DNA of 16,050 bases from contig WFPZ01000178.1 of NCBI GenBank assembly GCA_015487335.1, positions 1-16,050 of the forward strand. The letters run 5' to 3'. The position numbers and the translations under genes are program-made. Below are positions 1 through 8,376 of this stretch, one piece after another. A model generated the notes under the pieces. That model worked only from the letters and a program-made list of their open reading frames with translations, made no database searches and had not been told where the DNA came from. How positions within the stretch are numbered: the first letter of the stretch is position 1; each line of letters starts with the position of its first letter. The DNA comes from Paracoccaceae bacterium. GTDB lineage: Bacteria > Pseudomonadota > Alphaproteobacteria > Rhodobacterales > Rhodobacteraceae.

Positions 1-1125
1 CTGGTAGACGCGCGCGCCCTCGGGGGCGGGGCGGAAGGCGCCCAGGGTGGCACCGGCCACGGTGGTCGAGGCCCGGTGGCCGGCCTGGGCCAGCGCATGG
101 CGCAGCCCCGAGACGATCAGCCCGCGCGCCACGCCGGGCTCGCGAAAGCGCACCTCGGCCTTGGCGGGATGGACGTTCACATCCACCAGCTGCGGATCGC
201 AATCGATGAACAGCACCGCCGCCGGATGGCGGTCGCGGCTGAGGAAATCGAAATAGGCAGCCCGCAGGGCGCCCAGGAGAAGCTTGTCGCGCACCGGGCG
301 GCCGTTGACGTAGAGAAACTGCGCCACCGCCGAGCCGCGCGAATAGGTGGGCAGGGCGGCATAGCCCGTCAGGTGCAGCCCCTCTCGCTCGGCGTCGATG
401 CGCAGGGCGTTCTCGGCAAACTCGCGCCCCAGCACCGCAGCCAGCCGCCCGTGCAGGGCGTCGAACATGTCGCCGCTTTCGGGGTCGGCGCGGAACACCA
501 CCCGCCCCTCGCCGCCGCCCGAGACATCGCGCAGGACAAAGCCGATGAAGGGCTCGGCCATGGCCAGCCGCTTGACGACATCGCCGATCGCCTGCGCCTC
601 GGCGCGGTCGGAGCGCAGAAACTTCAGCCGCGCCGGGGTGGCGAAGAACAGGTCACGCAGCTCCACCACCGTGCCGCCGGAAAGCGCGGCCGGGCGCAGC
701 GGGCCCATCCGCCCGCCCGAAACGGTGATGCAGGCCGCCTCGTGGCCCGCGGCGCGCGAGGTGATGGTCAGCCGCCCGACCGCGCCCAGCGAGGGCAGCG
801 CCTCTCCGCGAAAGCCGAAGCTCGTGATGTTCAGCAGGTCCGAGCCGTCGATCTTCGAGGTGGCGTGACGTGCCAGCGCCAGCGGCAGATCCTCGGGCGC
901 CATGCCGCAGCCGTCATCGACCACCCTGATCAGCGTCTTGCCGCCATCGGCGAAGGAAACCTCGATCCGCCCGGCGCCCGCGTCGATGGCGTTTTCCACC
1001 AGTTCCTTGACCGCCGAGGCGGGGCGTTCAACCACCTCACCGGCCGCGATGCGGTTGATCGCGGCTTCGTCCAGCTGGCGGATGACGGGGCGGGTTTCCC
1101 CTATCTTGGGGCGCGTGACATTCAT
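1..1125 (-). CDS. mutL: DNA mismatch repair protein MutL (N-terminal 375 residues; 3' end outside window)
   Basis: MutL couples mismatch recognition by MutS to downstream repair through an N-terminal GHKL-type ATPase. The ATPase motifs are all visible: ELVENAIDAG (residues 41-50, with presumed catalytic Glu41 and Mg-binding Asn45), DDGCGM (70-75), ATSKI (88-92) and GFRGEALPSL (104-113). The second (transducer) domain follows, with YVNGRPVRDK and DVNVHPAKAEVRF near residues 290-345. The frame is open to position 1, so the linker and C-terminal dimerisation domain lie beyond the left edge. The ATG at 1125 is chosen because the protein then begins shortly before the conserved helix (IRQLDEAAINRIAAGEVVERP). 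The Shine-Dalgarno is weak (GGTGG just upstream). The gene starts 45 nt after the inactive M16 peptidase gene on the same strand, so it is probably at least partly co-transcribed with it. Identification is essentially certain. Confidence 0.97.
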   Translation of the reverse strand, partial: MNVTRPKIGETRPVIRQLDEAAINRIAAGEVVERPASAVKELVENAIDAGAGRIEVSFADGGKTLIRVVDDGCGMAPEDLPLALARHATSKIDGSDLLNITSFGFRGEALPSLGAVGRLTITSRAAGHEAACITVSGGRMGPLRPAALSGGTVVELRDLFFATPARLKFLRSDRAEAQAIGDVVKRLAMAEPFIGFVLRDVSGGGEGRVVFRADPESGDMFDALHGRLAAVLGREFAENALRIDAEREGLHLTGYAALPTYSRGSAVAQFLYVNGRPVRDKLLLGALRAAYFDFLSRDRHPAAVLFIDCDPQLVDVNVHPAKAEVRFREPGVARGLIVSGLRHALAQAGHRASTTVAGATLGAFRPAPEGARVYQ

Positions 1126-1170
1126 GCCACCAGACTTAGCACACCCCCGCCCGATTCGGCCATGGGCCAA

Positions 1171-2484
1171 TCAATCGGTGGATTCCAGCCCCTCCGGCCG
1201 GCCGACCACCACGAAGCGCAGCTCTTCAGGGCGGTAGAGACGGCGGGCCACCTCGTTGATCTTCTCCAGCGTCACCGCGCGCACCTGGTCGTTGCGGGTC
1301 TTTATGTAATCCTTCGGCAGGCCGATCATCTGCATCCCCACCAGAATGCGGGCGATCGGCGCGTTGCCGTCGAAACGCAGGGGATAGGCCCCGGTAAGGT
1401 AGGTTTTCGCATCTTCCAGCTCCTGCTCGGTGATGCCCTCGGCGGCCACCTTGGCCCATTGCTGGCGGATCACTTCCACGCTCTCGGCGATCCGGGAGTT
1501 TTCCGAACGCACCTGCCCCATGATCAGCTCGCCGAACTCCATCGGCATCAGGAAGGTGCCCACCCCGTAGGTCAGGCCGCGCTTTTCGCGCAGCTCACCC
1601 ATCAGCCGCGACTCAAGCCCGCTGCCGCCGAACACCTCGTTGAGGATATAGGCGGGGATGTAATCGGGGTCGTCCCGCCGGATGCCCCGGTGCCCGAAGA
1701 GCGCCACCGCCTGCGGCGTATCGAAAGGCACCACGGTGACGCCGCCGGTCAGCAGGTATTCGGCGCGTTCGGGCATGGGCGCGGCCTCGGCGGGCAGCTC
1801 GCCCAGCAACTCGTCGAGCAGAGCGCCCAGCTCTTCGGCCGAGATGTCGCCCACCGCCGCGACATAGACCCGGTCGCGGCCGAAGACGCGCCGCCAGGCC
1901 TCGAACATGTCTTCGCGGGTCAGGGCCTGCACGCTTTCCTCGGTCCCGTCGCCGGGGCTGCCATAGGGATGATCGCCCCAGGCCAGCCTGTCGAAGGTCT
2001 GCCCGGCGATGGCCGCCGGGTCGGTCCGGGAGGCGCGGATGCCGGCCAGCACCTGCCCGCGCACCCGCTCCAGCGCCTCCGGGGCGAAGGCTGGATCGGT
2101 CAGAGAGGTTTTCAGCAGCGCGACCGCCTCGTTGCGGTTTTCGGTCAGGAAACGGGCCGAGATCGCCACCGCGTCGTCATAGGCGCGGTAGCTGAAACTG
2201 GCGGCCAGGGCCTCGCGGGCCTCGGCGAAGGCTCGGGCATCCATGTCGCCGGCGCCTTCCTCCAACAGGCCGACCATCAGGTTGATCGCGCCGCGCTTGC
2301 CCGGGGCGTCCAGCGCCGAGCCGCCGCGAAAGCGGATCTCCAGCGCCGTGAAGGGGATGGAGCGCTCTTCCACCAGCCAGGCCCTGATGCCGCCGGGCGA
2401 GGTGACTTCCTGCACCTCCACCGCGGCACGGGCCGGAAGGGCGGCGGCAAGCGCCAGCAACAGGACGGAAAGAATGCGTGTCAT
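1171..2484 (-). CDS. M16 family (insulinase-like) peptidase subunit lacking the zinc motif
   Basis: This is a 437-residue exported M16-fold protein. It starts with a typical Sec signal peptide (MTRILSVLLLALAAALPARA, likely cut near residue 20). The two halves match the M16 N- and C-terminal domains. The C-terminal one carries the family signature EKRGLTYGVG and the GGSGLESRLMGELR region. At the place where active members have HxxEH, this protein reads INLMVGLLEEG, so the zinc ligands are absent and it should not cleave peptides alone. In related bacterial M16B pairs, one subunit supplies zinc and the other supplies substrate-binding residues in a heterodimer. That arrangement is inferred here from the neighbour, whose stop overlaps this start by 4 nt (ATGA at 2484-2481), implying translational coupling and equal production. 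The product probably acts in the periplasm. Confidence 0.93.
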   Translation of the reverse strand: MTRILSVLLLALAAALPARAAVEVQEVTSPGGIRAWLVEERSIPFTALEIRFRGGSALDAPGKRGAINLMVGLLEEGAGDMDARAFAEAREALAASFSYRAYDDAVAISARFLTENRNEAVALLKTSLTDPAFAPEALERVRGQVLAGIRASRTDPAAIAGQTFDRLAWGDHPYGSPGDGTEESVQALTREDMFEAWRRVFGRDRVYVAAVGDISAEELGALLDELLGELPAEAAPMPERAEYLLTGGVTVVPFDTPQAVALFGHRGIRRDDPDYIPAYILNEVFGGSGLESRLMGELREKRGLTYGVGTFLMPMEFGELIMGQVRSENSRIAESVEVIRQQWAKVAAEGITEQELEDAKTYLTGAYPLRFDGNAPIARILVGMQMIGLPKDYIKTRNDQVRAVTLEKINEVARRLYRPEELRFVVVGRPEGLESTD

Positions 2485-3821
2485 TGGCCGGCCTCCTCTG
2501 CCTGGGCGGGCATGATCATGCCCGTCACCGCGCGGCGGCGGTCGAACAGCTCGCGCGCGGCGGCGACGACCTCTTCGCCGGTGATCTCCTGCAGGATGTC
2601 GGGCCAGGCCTCGATATCCTCCACCGACAGCCCGACGGACAGCGCCGCGCCGTAGCGCCGCGCCCGGGCCTGCACATTGTCCTCGGCATAGATGCGAGAC
2701 GCGCGCAGCTGCATCTTGATGCGCTCCAGCTGTGCCTGATCGACCCCCTCCTCGAGGAATTTCGCGATGGTGTCGTCCATCGCCGCCTCGATCTCTTCGA
2801 GGCTCACGCCGGGGGTGGGCACCACGATCAGCCCGAAGACCGTATCATCCAGCGCCGTGCCGTCGTAGAAGGCGGCGGTATAGATCGCCTGCCTGCTCTC
2901 GAACTGCAGCTGCCTGCCCAGAACGGAAGTGGCGCCGCTGCCGCCGAGGATCTCGGCCAGTATCGCCAGCCGCGCGGCCTGACGCTGATCGCCGGGGTCG
3001 CGCTCGGGGGCGAGGTAGGTGCGGGTGAGATAGGGCTGGGCGACGCGCGGATCCGAGAAGGAAAGCCGACGCTCGGCCAGCTGCGGCGGCTCTTGCGGGC
3101 GGACGCGCTCGGGCAGGTCGGGGGTGGGCTCCAGCGGGCCGTAATACTTCTCGGCCAGGGCGCGAACCTCCTCGGGCTCCACATCGCCGGCCACCACGAG
3201 GATGGCGTTGTTGGGGGCATAGAACCGGCGGTAGAAGGCGAAGGCGTCCTCGCGGGAAAGCTTCTCCACCTCCTGGCGCCAGCCGATCACCGGAATGCCG
3301 TAGGGATGGTTGAGAAACTGCGCCGCGCGCCGCTGCTCGGAAAACAGCGCGCCCGGGTCGCTGTCGGTGCGCTGGCCGCGCTCTTCCAGCACCACCTGGC
3401 GCTCGGTGGCCACGTCTTCCTCGGTCATCTGAAGATCGCGCATGCGGTCGGCTTCCATCTGCATCATCAGCCCCAGCCGGTCGGCGGCCACCCGCTGGAA
3501 ATAGGCGGTGTAGTCCCAGCTGGTGAAGGCATTGTCCGAGCCGCCGTTGCGGGCCACGGTTTCCGAAAGCTCGCCGGCCGCCATGTCGTCGGTGCCCTTG
3601 AACATCAGGTGCTCCAGGAAATGCGCGATCCCCGACTTGCCGGGGGGTTCGTCGGCGGCGCCCACCTTGTACCAGACCATGTGCACCACCACCGGGGCGC
3701 GCTTGTCGACCAGCACCACCACCTGCATGCCGTTGTCGAGGGTGAAGGTGGTGGCATCGGCACCGCGGACCGGGGCAGCGAGGAAAAAGGCGGTGATGAA
3801 CGCGATCAGAAGGCGGGGCAT
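2481..3821 (-). CDS. M16 family zinc metallopeptidase (active subunit), exported
   Basis: This is a 446-residue zinc peptidase of the pitrilysin/M16 family. It has a signal peptide (MPRLLIAFITAFFLAAPVRG) followed by the M16 N-terminal domain with the inverted zinc motif HFLEH (His67, Glu70, His71). Glu140 and Glu147 lie 69 and 76 residues further on, where the family keeps its third metal ligand and a supporting Glu. A second M16 domain fills the C-terminal half. An ATG five codons upstream (3836) is in frame. I prefer 3821 because AAGGAG (3832-3827) lies 5 nt before it, and the protein then begins directly with the signal peptide. The stop overlaps the next gene, a zinc-less M16 partner, which suggests an obligate heterodimer. 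The 83 nt before this gene hold neither a convincing promoter nor a terminator. The natural substrate cannot be told from sequence. Confidence 0.95.
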   Translation of the reverse strand: MPRLLIAFITAFFLAAPVRGADATTFTLDNGMQVVVLVDKRAPVVVHMVWYKVGAADEPPGKSGIAHFLEHLMFKGTDDMAAGELSETVARNGGSDNAFTSWDYTAYFQRVAADRLGLMMQMEADRMRDLQMTEEDVATERQVVLEERGQRTDSDPGALFSEQRRAAQFLNHPYGIPVIGWRQEVEKLSREDAFAFYRRFYAPNNAILVVAGDVEPEEVRALAEKYYGPLEPTPDLPERVRPQEPPQLAERRLSFSDPRVAQPYLTRTYLAPERDPGDQRQAARLAILAEILGGSGATSVLGRQLQFESRQAIYTAAFYDGTALDDTVFGLIVVPTPGVSLEEIEAAMDDTIAKFLEEGVDQAQLERIKMQLRASRIYAEDNVQARARRYGAALSVGLSVEDIEAWPDILQEITGEEVVAAARELFDRRRAVTGMIMPAQAEEAGQ

Positions 3822-3904
3822 GGGGGCTCCTTGCATCGGGTTGCGGGCATGGTGACGCCGCCAGTGTGCCGCATCAAGTTCAACCGGGTGAAGTCACGAA
3901 AAGG

Positions 3905-4423
3905 TCAGCCGCCGCCGGCAGGCGCGCTGGGGGTCCTGACCCCGGCCGCGCGCAGGCGCGCCAGTTCGGCAAACGGGTCGAGCACCCAGCGCCGGTAGAT
4001 CGCGAAGTAGCGGTTTCCGCCGAACCAGCGCGCGAACAGGCCGCGGCCGAGGCCCCGGCGCAGGGCGGCGTCCTCGCGCGCCAGGGTCTCGCGCAGATCC
4101 GCCGGCACCCCGTAGCGCGAGACATGGGCCAGAAGCGCGCGATCCGCGGCCGGGATGCCGGAACGTGCCAGAAGAGAGGGCCGGCCACCCAGTGCCGCCA
4201 CGGCCTCTGCATCGGGGTTGCGGTCGGCGAGATTGGTGCCGCCGGGGGTGGGCTCGGGCAGGGCGGTGTAATCCTCGGGCGCCTGAAGCGGCTTGCCGGG
4301 AAGAATGCTGAATTCGTCCGGACCGCCTGCGCTGCCGCCCGGATTCACCAACCGCGGCTCAGTGCCGGCGCAGGCGCCAAGCAGGAAGAGAACCGGAAAA
4401 ATCAGAGCGAATCTGGCCCGCAT
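3905..4423 (-). CDS. bamF: DUF3035 lipoprotein, BamF-like subunit of the outer-membrane beta-barrel assembly machine
   Basis: This small lipoprotein has 172 residues. The signal sequence ends in the lipobox LGAC, with lipidated Cys18 followed by AGTEP. A proline-rich stretch then resembles the BamC/BamF motif (PDEFSILPGKPLQAPEDYTALPEP, about residues 36-59, key residues PDEF and PL..P..Y..LP.P). The C-terminal end (YRRWVLDPFAELARLRAAGVRTP) is typical of DUF3035 proteins of Rhodobacterales. BamF is the alphaproteobacterial BAM lipoprotein thought to take the place of BamC, so the likely site is the inner face of the outer membrane. A GTG at 4438 is in frame but lies inside the G-rich Shine-Dalgarno region; the ATG at 4423 with GGGGGG 7 nt upstream is the better start. 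The gene lies 51 nt behind lspA, whose enzyme would process this signal peptide. The DUF3035 assignment is firm; the BamF role rests on family knowledge. Confidence 0.82.
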   Translation of the reverse strand: MRARFALIFPVLFLLGACAGTEPRLVNPGGSAGGPDEFSILPGKPLQAPEDYTALPEPTPGGTNLADRNPDAEAVAALGGRPSLLARSGIPAADRALLAHVSRYGVPADLRETLAREDAALRRGLGRGLFARWFGGNRYFAIYRRWVLDPFAELARLRAAGVRTPSAPAGGG

Positions 4424-4449
4424 CTCGTTACCCCCCACGTCATGCTGAT

Positions 4450-4478
4450 TTTGTAACCGATGATTCCGGCCCCGTCAC
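4450..4478 (-). promoter_or_regulatory. Candidate sigma70-type promoter for bamF
   Basis: On the minus strand GTGACG (4478-4473) and TACAAA (4455-4450) are separated by 17 nt. They match the -35 TTGACA at four of six positions and the -10 TATAAT at four of six. The start point would fall near 4443, about 20 nt before the bamF ATG. The -35 hexamer overlaps the lspA stop codon. It would allow bamF and the M16 genes to be expressed apart from purH-lspA. Sequence match only. Confidence 0.4.
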
Positions 4479-4951
4479 GCGGGCTTTTTCTCGTTGGCGA
4501 ACAGGATCAGCCCGAAGGCCCCGGCGAACACCCCGATGTCGGCAATGTTGAAGGCATAGGGGTTGGTGAAGCCGCAGCAGGACATGTTGAGAAAATCCGC
4601 CACCGCCCCGTAGGTGATGCGGTCGATCACGTTTCCGGCCGCTCCCCCGATCAGGAAGCCGGCCGAAACCTGCGCCGCCGTCCCGAAACGGCCGCGGCCG
4701 ATCCACAGCGCCACCCAGGCGGAAATGGCCACCGCCACCGCGATCAGGATCCAGCGCGTGGCCTCCCCCTCGCCCGCGAACAGGCCGAAATTGACCCCCC
4801 GGTTCCAGGCCATGCGAAAGTTGATGTAGGGCGGCAGGATCTCGATCTCGCCGCGCAGCGGCAGGTTCATGATCTGCATCACCACCAGCTTGCTCAGCTG
4901 GTCCGCCACGAAGACCGACGCGGCGGTCAGGATCATCCAGATGTTTTTCAT
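4475..4951 (-). CDS. lspA: Lipoprotein signal peptidase (signal peptidase II)
   Basis: LspA is an inner-membrane aspartyl protease that removes the signal peptide from diacylglyceryl-modified prolipoproteins. The 158-residue protein has the usual four hydrophobic segments (about residues 4-26, 67-85, 92-108 and 133-152). It also carries the conserved blocks ADQLSK (16-21), NRGVNFG (50-56), GNVIDR (106-111) and VADF (117-120), then FNIAD (133-137). Asp119 and Asp137 are 18 residues apart, like the catalytic pair of the E. coli enzyme. Length is normal. The ATG at 4951 is preceded by TAAGGGCTC, where the purH stop (TAA) runs into the AGGG Shine-Dalgarno, so only 6 nt separate the two genes and translation is probably coupled. 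The downstream neighbour bamF encodes a presumed substrate. Identification is certain. Confidence 0.97.
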   Translation of the reverse strand: MKNIWMILTAASVFVADQLSKLVVMQIMNLPLRGEIEILPPYINFRMAWNRGVNFGLFAGEGEATRWILIAVAVAISAWVALWIGRGRFGTAAQVSAGFLIGGAAGNVIDRITYGAVADFLNMSCCGFTNPYAFNIADIGVFAGAFGLILFANEKKPA

Positions 4952-4957
4952 GAGCCC

Positions 4958-6547
4958 TTAGTGCCGGAAATGACGCATGCCCGTAAAGACCATCGCCAGC
5001 CCCGCCTCGTCGGCCGCGGCGATCACCTCTTCATCGCGCATCGAGCCGCCGGGCTGGATGACGGCCGTGGCCCCGGCCTCGGCCGCCGTCAGCAGCCCGT
5101 CGGGGAAAGGGAAGAAGGCGTCCGAAGCCACCACAGAGCCCACCGTCGGCGGCTGTTCGAGGCCCAGTGCCTCGGCCATGTCGGCGGCCTTGCGCGCCGC
5201 GATGCGGGTGCTGTCCACCCGGCTCATCTGGCCCGCGCCCACCCCCACGGTGGCGCCGTCCTTCACGTAGACGATGGCGTTGGATTTCACGTGCTTGGCC
5301 ACCTTCCAGGCAAACAGCATGTCGGCCAGTTCCGCCTCGGACGGCGCCTTCTTCGTGACCACCTTCAGATCGGACAGGCCGATATGGCCGTTGTCCCTGT
5401 CCTGCACCAGCAGCCCGCCCGAGACCTGCCGCACCGTCAGCGCCGCGGCGCGCGGGTCCGGCAGCCCTTCGGTGACGAGAAGCCGCAGGTTCTTTCTGGC
5501 GGCGAAGATGCGCCTGGCCTCCTCGTCGGCCCCCGGCGCGATCACCACCTCGGTGAAGATGCGGCAGATTTCCTCGGCGGTCTCCCCGTCCAGCGGCGCG
5601 TTCAGCGCGATGATGCCGCCGAAGGCGGAGGTGCGGTCGCAGTCGAAGGCGCGGCGGTAGGCCTCGGCAAGCGTCGCGCCGCGGGCTACGCCGCAGGGGT
5701 TGGCGTGCTTGATGATGGCGCAGGCCGGGCCCTCTTCGGGGGCGAACTCGGCCACCAGCTCGAAGGCGGCGGCGGTGTCGTTGATGTTGTTGTAGGACAG
5801 CTCCTTGCCCTGCAGCTGACGCGCCGTGGCCACGCCGGGCCGGTTGGTGCCGTCGACATAGAACGCCGCCTTCTGGTGAGGATTCTCGCCATAGCGCAGG
5901 GTCTGGGCGAGCGTGCCGGCGAAGGTCCGCCGCCGCGGCGCCTCGAGCCCCAGCGCCCCGGCCATCCAGCCGGAGACCGCCGCGTCATAGGCGGCGGTGC
6001 GGGCAAATGCGATCTGGGCGCGCTTGCGGCGGAACTTCGGGCAGGTGGCCCCGCCGTGCCGGTCCATGTCGCCCAGCAGCTTTTCGTAATCCTCCACATC
6101 GGTGATGACGGTGACGAAGGCGTGGTTCTTGGCCGCCGCGCGAATCATCGCCGGGCCGCCGATGTCGATGTTCTCGATGCAGGTGTCATAGTCAGCCCCC
6201 TTCGCCACGGTCTGCTCGAAGGGGTAGAGGTTGACGACCAGCAGGTCGATCGGGCCGATGCCGTGCTCTTCCATGGCGGCCAGGTGCTCGGGGTTGTCGC
6301 GCAGCGCCAGCAGCCCGCCGTGCACCGCCGGGTGCAGCGTCTTCACCCGCCCGTCCATCATCTCGGGGAAGTTGGTGATGTCCGAAACGTCGCGCACCGC
6401 CAGCCCGGCCTCGCGCATGGCCCGCGCCGTGCCCCCGGTGGAAAGAAGCTCCACCCCGCGCTCGGCCAGCCCCCGGGCAAGCTCGATGAGGCCGGTCTTG
6501 TCGGAAACGGAAATGAGCGCGCGGCGCACGGGTACAAGGTTGGACAT
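4958..6547 (-). CDS. purH: Bifunctional AICAR transformylase / IMP cyclohydrolase
   Basis: PurH catalyses the last two steps of de novo IMP synthesis: formylation of AICAR with 10-formyl-tetrahydrofolate, then ring closure to IMP. The 529-residue protein has the standard length and order. The N-terminal MGS-like cyclohydrolase domain (about 1-150) contains the phosphate-binding STGGT (36-40) and KTLHP (69-73). The C-terminal AICAR transformylase domain holds RYGENPHQ (218-225), the catalytic pair Lys280-His281 in KHANPCGVA, and RTSAFGGIIALN. The ATG at 6547 is the first conserved start; a G-rich GGGGGA lies about 9 nt upstream. It begins 24 nt after the heparinase-like gene and ends 6 nt before lspA, forming a tight transcriptional group. 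I saw no purine-responsive operator or riboswitch. Confidence 0.98.
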   Translation of the reverse strand: MSNLVPVRRALISVSDKTGLIELARGLAERGVELLSTGGTARAMREAGLAVRDVSDITNFPEMMDGRVKTLHPAVHGGLLALRDNPEHLAAMEEHGIGPIDLLVVNLYPFEQTVAKGADYDTCIENIDIGGPAMIRAAAKNHAFVTVITDVEDYEKLLGDMDRHGGATCPKFRRKRAQIAFARTAAYDAAVSGWMAGALGLEAPRRRTFAGTLAQTLRYGENPHQKAAFYVDGTNRPGVATARQLQGKELSYNNINDTAAAFELVAEFAPEEGPACAIIKHANPCGVARGATLAEAYRRAFDCDRTSAFGGIIALNAPLDGETAEEICRIFTEVVIAPGADEEARRIFAARKNLRLLVTEGLPDPRAAALTVRQVSGGLLVQDRDNGHIGLSDLKVVTKKAPSEAELADMLFAWKVAKHVKSNAIVYVKDGATVGVGAGQMSRVDSTRIAARKAADMAEALGLEQPPTVGSVVASDAFFPFPDGLLTAAEAGATAVIQPGGSMRDEEVIAAADEAGLAMVFTGMRHFRH

Positions 6548-6571
6548 TGAGGCAATCCCCCGGGATCAAGG

Positions 6572-8323
6572 TCAGGTCAAGGCGATGCCGTCCCCTTCGC
6601 GGGCCAGATCACGCACCGCGTCCGGCGTGTCCTGGGCCTTGGCAAGAGTCCAGCGGATGCGCGTCGCATACTCCACCGCGACGGCAGATAGAACCACCTG
6701 TTTGGTCGCACGCGGCTCGAGACGGGTCTTTTCCAGGTAAACGCTGGGCTCGAGGCTCAGTTCCGCCACCCCGTCATGGCGCAACACCCATATCTCGCCG
6801 CTTCTGAGCGCCATGGAAACGGCGGTGCCGCCCATGTCCAGCTCGGCATCCACGTCCGGATGAAGGTGAAACCTGACCTTGAACCGGATGCCCTGCCCTC
6901 CCCCGCGCTCAAGCGCCGCGTCGAAGACCCTTTCATCCTCCTCCTCGATCGCGGCCAGCGTGTCCTCGCCGGCGATGCCGCGGCCGCTGGTGGCCAGCTC
7001 GATCCGGCGGATATGGGTAAGCCCGTGGCTGGAGAGATAGCCGTCATGGCCGACGATCAGCCCCTGCGCCCCCTCCCCGGCCAGAAACTGCACCCGCACG
7101 TCGCGCGGCGCATCGACCAGAAGCTCGCGTTCACGGCCGCCAACCATCGCGCGCCGGCCCAGACGGGCGGAGGACAACCCGTCGATGGCAAGGGTGGAAT
7201 GCGAGGCGGTGGCGCGCCCGGCCCGGCGCCACTCGCGCCCGAAGCTCGCCCCTGAGCCGCAGTTGACGATCAGCGGGCGCCGCCCCGAAGTCAGCTCGAA
7301 GGCCAGGGTGGAGGCATGGGCGTTGCCCGAGGCCGCGCCGGCGGGCGGGGCGGCGGCATCCACGATCACCGTGGTGCGGCCTGCGTGCAGGCGCGCAAAC
7401 CCCATGCTGAGCCCCGGCGGCGCCGCCGTCCTGACGCCCGAGGCGGCCAGCGCCTGATCGAGCCGTCCCTCGGCCCCGCGCCCGCCGCCATGGAACCGCG
7501 CCAGCCCGCCATCGGCATGACGCAGGGCGCGCAGGGTGGGGGCGATGCGCTCGATCGCCATCAGATGCTCGGGGGCGGCCATCCGGCCGGCCTCGGCAAG
7601 CGCCGAGGAAGCCCAGTTGAGCAGCGTGAACACCTCGAGCAGCTCTTCGGGGTTGCGGGTGGGAATGCCGCCCTCGGCATCGATCTGGTCGCGGCATTCG
7701 CGGGCAAGGGCCTTCACCGCCGGCTCCACGTGTTCTTCCATCCCGGTCAGGGCCAGGCCGGCGTAGATCAGCCCGGCAAGCGCCTCGAACCGGGGCAATC
7801 CGGCCGAAGCGGCGCGCCAGCGCCGCGACAGAAAGATCGTCTGCTGCGCCAACGAGCGAAAGTAGCTCTCGGAAAACGCCGCCGGCTGGCCGTTGAGCAG
7901 CAACAGCGCGTGGTTGATCCAGCGGATCAGGCGGCGCCCGGCAAGATCGGGCGTCCAGCCCGAGCCGCGGCCGCGGCCGAACAGCTCGATCCACTCGGCC
8001 GTCCAGGCCTGCGCCCGCCTGCAGGCCGGCCCGTCGCCCACCGCGGCCAGATCGTCCAGCCAGGTGAACCCCTGGATTTCCTCCTCGAATTCGCGGTGGG
8101 GCATCCGCAGGTGCCAGATGCTGTTTTCCGGGTCCACGACAAGCGCGCCGGCAAACAGGAAATTCCCCGCCGAAAGCTGCCGGCCGCGCGCGAAAGAGCC
8201 GATCGTGCGCGGCTCCGGCTCCGATACGAAGCCGCAGGACGGTCGCGCCTGGGCGGAGCGCATGGCATGCCAGCGGTTCATCCAGCGCGTCCAGCGCGCC
8301 GTGATTTTCTCGAACTGGGACAC
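6572..8323 (-). CDS. Heparinase II/III family protein (predicted polysaccharide lyase-like)
   Basis: The 583-residue product has the two-part layout of the heparinase II/III family. An alpha-helical toroid-like N-terminal half (about 1-310) includes FARGRQLSAGNFLFAG (44-59) and GWTPDLAGRRLIRWINHA (122-139). The beta-sandwich C-terminal half (about 318-583) includes NAHASTLAFELTSGRRPLIVN (334-354), SHSTLAIDG (374-382) and RFHLHPD (484-490). Family members are polysaccharide beta-eliminases, but this Rhodobacterales branch has no proven substrate known to me and lacks an obvious signal peptide, so a cytoplasmic or cell-envelope role is open. A TTG at 8380 extends the frame by 19 codons. I prefer the GTG at 8323 because AGGG lies 7 nt before it, and the TTG would sit inside the predicted -10 element. 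It is linked to purH by a 24-nt gap. Confidence 0.88.
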   Translation of the reverse strand: MSQFEKITARWTRWMNRWHAMRSAQARPSCGFVSEPEPRTIGSFARGRQLSAGNFLFAGALVVDPENSIWHLRMPHREFEEEIQGFTWLDDLAAVGDGPACRRAQAWTAEWIELFGRGRGSGWTPDLAGRRLIRWINHALLLLNGQPAAFSESYFRSLAQQTIFLSRRWRAASAGLPRFEALAGLIYAGLALTGMEEHVEPAVKALARECRDQIDAEGGIPTRNPEELLEVFTLLNWASSALAEAGRMAAPEHLMAIERIAPTLRALRHADGGLARFHGGGRGAEGRLDQALAASGVRTAAPPGLSMGFARLHAGRTTVIVDAAAPPAGAASGNAHASTLAFELTSGRRPLIVNCGSGASFGREWRRAGRATASHSTLAIDGLSSARLGRRAMVGGRERELLVDAPRDVRVQFLAGEGAQGLIVGHDGYLSSHGLTHIRRIELATSGRGIAGEDTLAAIEEEDERVFDAALERGGGQGIRFKVRFHLHPDVDAELDMGGTAVSMALRSGEIWVLRHDGVAELSLEPSVYLEKTRLEPRATKQVVLSAVAVEYATRIRWTLAKAQDTPDAVRDLAREGDGIALT

Positions 8324-8376
8324 GGGCGAACCCTGCCTTGCCTCGCGTTCAGGCCTTTTCGGCCGGTGTTTTTCCC

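Noticed and set aside
76..2655. 859-codon plus-strand ORF opposite mutL and the M16 genes
   Set aside because: It lies antisense to three well-identified genes. Its product is a low-complexity His/Gly/Arg/Gln/Ala-rich sequence of the kind produced by reading GC-biased codons on the other strand; no domain or Shine-Dalgarno.
4460..6550. 696-codon plus-strand ORF opposite lspA and purH
   Set aside because: Mirror reading of GC-rich coding DNA; composition is biased and purH/lspA motifs on the other strand are unambiguous.
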